Shown here: positions 11,745 through 14,040 of the stretch, piece by piece
How the letters are laid out: each line of letters starts with the position of its first letter
How positions within the stretch are numbered: position 1 is the first letter of the stretch
From: Candidatus Parcubacteria bacterium
GTDB lineage: Bacteria > Patescibacteriota > Minisyncoccia > Minisyncoccales > Staskawiczbacteraceae
DNA length: 14,040 nt
Direction: 5' to 3'
Assembly (NCBI GenBank): GCA_019658985.1
Contig: JAIFWS010000016.1
Location: forward strand, 1-14,040
Translations under genes and position numbers: made by a program
The notes under the pieces: generated by a model
Seen by the model: only the letters and a program-made list of their open reading frames with translations
Told to the model about the DNA's origin: nothing
Database searches by the model: none

Positions 11745-12818
11745 ATGAAAGATGTAGAATTTCCATTGTTTAAAACAAAAACCGACGACGGTAAAAAATT
11801 CGATTTGACCGATCCCGCGCAACGCAAGGCTTATTTTGAGTTGAAAGCCGGCGATGAAATAAAAAAACTGCAGGAGTATTTAAAGAATGGCAATACCTTT
11901 ATCGTATATCTTTTGGGCAAGAAGAGCTCGGGCAAGGGAACGTACTCTAAAATGTTCAAAGAAATCATCGATAAAGACAAGATTGAGCATGTATCGGTGG
12001 GAGACATGATCCGTTCATTCGATGAAGTATTAAAAGATCCGGTTAAAAAACAGGAGTTGGAAGAATTTTTGAAAAAGAAATACCGCGGACCGGTGCCGCC
12101 GGTCGATTTGATCCGCGCCATGGAGGCCAGATCCACCAAAGTATTACTGCCTTCGGAATTGATCTTGGCGTTAGTTGAGCGGGAAATAACCCGGATAGGA
12201 AAGAAAGTGATTTTCCTGGATGGCTTCCCGAGGGATATCGACCAGGTGTCTTATTCGATGTTCTTTAAGAATCTGATTGATTATCGCAATGATCCGGATA
12301 TCTTCGTCTTAATTGACGTGCCGATCACCATCATCGACCAGCGCGTAAAACAGCGCGTTATCTGCCCGCTCTGCAATACATCCCGCAGTTTGAAATTATT
12401 GACGACCAAAAACGTGCAGTACGATAAAGAAAAGAAAGAATTTTTCCTGATGTGCGATAACCCGGCATGCACGGGAGCACGCATGGTGACAAAGGAAGGG
12501 GATGAGCATGGCATTGATCCGATCCGGACCCGCCTGGAAAAAGACGAGATGCTTATGAAACAGATTTATAGCATGCATGGGCTTTCGAGAGTATTGCTGA
12601 GAAACTCCATCCCGGTTGATAAAACCCCGGAATTTGCCAACGACTATGAAGTGACTCCGGAATACTATTATACTGTTGATGAGGCAACTGGAAAAGTTGA
12701 GACGAAAGAGAAGGCTTGGGAACTTCCTGACGACGAGGGAACTCTTTCTAATAGCTTGATGCCGCCTCCGGTAGTGGTTTCGTTAATTAAGCAACTTGTG
12801 AGGGAATTAGGCCTATAA
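11745..12818 (+). CDS. Adenylate-kinase-like nucleoside monophosphate kinase with extensions
   Basis: A 357-aa cytoplasmic kinase of the adenylate kinase family (AMP + ATP to 2 ADP), much longer than the usual 210-220 aa. The core runs from about 50 to 290: P-loop GKKSSGKGT (58-66), the nucleotide-binding VSVGDMIR (83-90), DGFPRDIDQ (159-167), R200/R204, and a zinc-type LID with C207-x-x-C210 and C237...C242. IRTRLEKDE (260-268) gives the two catalytic arginines. The C-x2-C ... C-x4-C LID is wider than normal (26 residues between pairs). About 50 residues precede the core and about 65 follow it; both extensions are unrecognised. It may be a divergent Adk or a paralogue. No Shine-Dalgarno sequence is seen. 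Confidence 0.85.
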   Translation: MKDVEFPLFKTKTDDGKKFDLTDPAQRKAYFELKAGDEIKKLQEYLKNGNTFIVYLLGKKSSGKGTYSKMFKEIIDKDKIEHVSVGDMIRSFDEVLKDPVKKQELEEFLKKKYRGPVPPVDLIRAMEARSTKVLLPSELILALVEREITRIGKKVIFLDGFPRDIDQVSYSMFFKNLIDYRNDPDIFVLIDVPITIIDQRVKQRVICPLCNTSRSLKLLTTKNVQYDKEKKEFFLMCDNPACTGARMVTKEGDEHGIDPIRTRLEKDEMLMKQIYSMHGLSRVLLRNSIPVDKTPEFANDYEVTPEYYYTVDEATGKVETKEKAWELPDDEGTLSNSLMPPPVVVSLIKQLVRELGL

Positions 12819-12853
12819 TCCAAAATAATTCATGATTTTTCCACAGGTTCAGG

Positions 12854-12881
12854 TTGACACGTTTTTTTTGGGTGATAAAAT
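12854..12881 (+). promoter_or_regulatory. Strong promoter of an ORF-less transcription unit
   Basis: A perfect TTGACA (12854-12859), a 16-base spacer, and an extended -10 TG-a-TAAAAT (12873-12881, 5 of 6 bases). Transcription would start at about 12889, exactly at the first base of a long stem (GGTCT...AGACC). No ORF follows before the terminator at 13018. Confidence 0.8.
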
Positions 12882-12888
12882 ATAAGTA

Positions 12889-13046
12889 GGTCTGAGGTTC
12901 CAAAAAAGATTCTATATTATCATTTTTTTAGGGAGCTCAATATTCGTCCCGGCGTGCCGTGGACATGAGAGCACCCACTTGGATTTTTTTAGAAATCTTA
13001 GTATAGGAAGCCAGACCACCAAAGCGCACCCGAAAGGGTGTTTTTT
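12889..13046 (+). ncRNA. Free-standing structured small RNA (6S-RNA-like candidate)
   Basis: About 158 nt between a strong promoter and a strong terminator, with no plausible ORF. The two ends pair: GGTCT-(GA)-GG-TTCC (12889-12901) with GGAA-(G)-CC-AGACC (13006-13017). Further in, AAGATTCTA pairs with TAGAAATCTT (one bulge), leaving a purine-rich internal bubble between the two stems. The apex includes GTCC...GGAC with CGGC/GCCG. A long rod with closing ends at the start site and a bubble in the middle resembles 6S RNA, the RNA polymerase decoy, in size and shape. I could not match a conserved 6S sequence, so the identity is a guess. SRP RNA and tmRNA signatures are absent. Confidence 0.7.
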
Positions 13047-13049
13047 GGT
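13018..13049 (+). terminator. Intrinsic terminator of the small RNA
   Basis: The stem CACCC (13027-13031) pairs with GGGTG (13036-13040) over a GAAA tetraloop, followed by six Ts. An outer pairing ACCAAA (13018-13023)/TTTGGT (13044-13049) extends it. Confidence 0.9.
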
Positions 13050-13054
13050 TAACA

Positions 13055-13082
13055 TTGTAAATTCTTTTCTTTTATGTATAAT
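13055..13082 (+). promoter_or_regulatory. Promoter of the two-helix membrane protein gene
   Basis: TTGTAA (13055-13060), a 16-base spacer and a perfect TATAAT (13077-13082). The start would be near 13089. A leader hairpin CTAGGT/ACCTAG (13087-13092/13105-13110) follows, with its 3' side 5 bases before the ribosome binding site GAGGAG (13115-13120). The position excludes the upstream ATG at 13074 as a start. Confidence 0.75.
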
Positions 13083-13124
13083 TCGCCTAGGTTTTGTTTG
13101 AGACACCTAGCCACGAGGAGAAAG

Positions 13125-13673
13125 ATGCCAAAGCAGACTGTCTCTGGGGGTAACTATCTGGCCATCGCTGTAATGGCATGCATGACCCAAGTGAGTCTGT
13201 TGGCCTGCTGTGCAGCTCTGTGGGAAGCTAGCCACTCACCCCCTCCCGATGAATTCGTGATCGAGCTTCCGAAGTTCAAGGGCCGCGTGGTGGGCCGGTC
13301 CAAAGTGACCGCTCCTACTACTCTGGCAGTCGAGGAGGCGTTCGACCACGTCTCCGAATGGGAAGGAGGAGTCCTGTCGTATGGCGTCGCCCAGAGCCGG
13401 GATTACGTGATCCTGGAAGCCTGGTCATCTCACCCGGACAAAAATGGAGTAACACGCTACGCGAGTAAACACATAGAAATTCCCCAACAATGGAAAGGGA
13501 ATTACTGTGTTTACGGCTTGGAGAAAAAAGCTGATCTCCTGCAGGTGACTCCAAAAAAACAGTCGGGGATGATGGGGGTCGCGGCTCTTATGTTCCTCTT
13601 CTTCCTCTGCTCCGTCTTCCTACTTGGCTGCGCTCTCTATACGTGCGCTCAAGCAAGCAGAGAAGAGAGATGA
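13125..13673 (+). CDS. Unknown protein with two membrane segments, atypical composition
   Basis: 182 aa from the ATG at 13125, chosen because GAGGAG (13115-13120) stands 4 bases before it; the frame-consistent ATG at 13074 lies inside the -10 box region. A hydrophobic, cysteine-containing segment (about 11-34) is followed by a soluble middle (about 35-147) with beta-rich stretches (EFVIELPKFKGRVVG, DYVILEAWSS, KHIEIPQQWKG). A second hydrophobic segment (about 149-174, with FLFFLCSVFLLGCALYTC) ends in a charged tail. The family is not recognised. The coding sequence is visibly richer in G and C and favours CTG/CTC leucine codons, unlike its neighbours. It has its own promoter and terminator. 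Recent acquisition is possible. Confidence 0.8.
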   Translation: MPKQTVSGGNYLAIAVMACMTQVSLLACCAALWEASHSPPPDEFVIELPKFKGRVVGRSKVTAPTTLAVEEAFDHVSEWEGGVLSYGVAQSRDYVILEAWSSHPDKNGVTRYASKHIEIPQQWKGNYCVYGLEKKADLLQVTPKKQSGMMGVAALMFLFFLCSVFLLGCALYTCAQASREER

Positions 13674-13687
13674 TACTAGCGTCGAAC

Positions 13688-13720
13688 AGCCTGGCTTTGA
13701 TAAGTCAGGCTCTTTATTTT
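13688..13720 (+). terminator. Intrinsic terminator after the two-helix membrane protein gene
   Basis: AGCCTGGCTT (13688-13697) pairs with AAGTCAGGCT (13702-13711; one G-U) over the loop TGAT, followed by a T-rich tail CTTTATTTT. Confidence 0.88.
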
Positions 13721-13738
13721 AAGTAGTGAGGTGATTTA

Positions 13739-13767
13739 TTGAAATGTCGTGGGGAAAGATGTATAAT
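13739..13767 (+). promoter_or_regulatory. Promoter of uvrA
   Basis: TTGAAA (13739-13744), a 17-base spacer, and a perfect TATAAT (13762-13767). The uvrA ATG at 13778 is 10 bases downstream of the -10 box, so the message should have a leader of only a few bases. No SOS (LexA) box was recognised. Confidence 0.75.
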
Positions 13768-13777
13768 GCACACCACG

Positions 13778-14040
13778 ATGAAGAAAGATGTCATTTCAAT
13801 CCGCGGCACGCGGGTGCACAATTTAAAGAATATCAGCTTGGATATTCCTAAAAATAAACTGGTGGTGGTGACCGGGCTTTCGGGTTCAGGGAAATCATCA
13901 CTGGCTTTTGATACGCTATACGCGGAAGGACAGCGAAGGTACGTGGAGAGCTTGTCGGCCTATGCCCGTCAGTTTTTGAGCGTGATGGATAAGCCCGACG
14001 TCTATAAAATTGAAGTAATCAGCCCGGCCATTTCCTCCCC
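13778..14040 (+). CDS. uvrA: Excinuclease ABC subunit A, N-terminal part
   Basis: Partial gene: 87 codons, running off the window. UvrA is the ATP-dependent damage sensor of nucleotide excision repair; its dimer loads UvrB on lesions. The start matches the family exactly: ISIRGTRVHNLKNISLDIPKNKLVVVTGLSGSGKSSLAFDTLYAEGQRRYVESLSAYARQF, with Walker A GLSGSGKS at 33-40 and the ending MDKPDVYKIEVISPAIS. The ATG at 13778 precedes the conserved IxIRGxRxHNLKN block by six residues, a normal spacing. It lies just downstream of its promoter, with almost no leader. Confidence 0.97.
   Translation, partial: MKKDVISIRGTRVHNLKNISLDIPKNKLVVVTGLSGSGKSSLAFDTLYAEGQRRYVESLSAYARQFLSVMDKPDVYKIEVISPAISS

Noticed and set aside
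12889..13046. SRP RNA, tmRNA or a riboswitch for the next gene
   Set aside because: No GGAAGG/AGCAGCC loop or tRNA-like ends, and a terminator plus a new promoter separate it from the next gene.
13074..13124. Upstream ATG at 13074 for the two-helix membrane protein
   Set aside because: It overlaps the TATAAT box, while the ATG at 13125 has an ideal Shine-Dalgarno site.
1..14040. CRISPR arrays, tRNA genes and phage or transposase genes
   Set aside because: No regularly spaced short repeats, tRNA T-loop patterns or transposase motifs were found.

Overview
The window looks like a chromosomal segment of a Candidate Phyla Radiation bacterium (Patescibacteria, most like Parcubacteria). This is inferred from the gene set, not from a marker-gene tree. 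The evidence is compact AT-rich coding, many very small proteins of families typical of that group (DUF378, DUF5652, DUF5654, DUF5679, CxxC zinc ribbons, a SWIB-only protein), a minimal epsilon subunit of ATP synthase, and almost no Shine-Dalgarno sequences. No tRNA, rRNA, CRISPR array, transposase or phage gene was recognised.

Layout. 1-2347: end of an F1Fo ATP synthase operon (atpG tail, atpD, short atpC), with a REP-like palindrome between atpD and atpC, then a small unknown gene. 2364-2720: a DUF378 membrane protein with its own promoter and a terminator shared with the opposite strand. 2727-4343 (minus strand): a PurD-like ATP-grasp protein and a small zinc-ribbon protein, each followed by a terminator. 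4373-4535: a long palindrome. 4732-6728: a membrane-anchored Gmad2/GerMN protein translationally coupled to tgt. 6748-6957: a second long palindrome. 6954-9847: DUF5654 protein, a second REP-like palindrome, superoxide dismutase, HD-domain protein, a protein resembling a Planctomycetes family, and a SpoU RNA methyltransferase, closely packed. 9939-10736: DUF5652 protein and a membrane-anchored thioredoxin-like protein. 10744-11571: a promoter, a third long palindrome, a DUF5679 zinc ribbon, a SWIB protein and a terminator. 11586-12818: an adenylate-kinase-like protein with a hairpin-rich leader. 12854-13049: a promoter, a folded RNA and a terminator with no ORF, read as a free-standing small RNA. 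13055-13720: a two-membrane-segment protein with unusual composition and the clearest ribosome binding site of the window. 13739-14040: promoter and start of uvrA.

The most unusual signal is a family of three related long imperfect palindromes (163, 210 and 174 bp). Their internal sequence is conserved, but their paired arms differ in sequence while staying complementary, including clear compensatory changes. All three have their conserved core in the same orientation as the next gene downstream, and a possible promoter lies at or near the upstream edge of each. I read them as a candidate structured RNA/leader element or a palindromic mobile element. I know of no named family that fits. The second notable item is the ORF-less transcription unit at 12854-13049.
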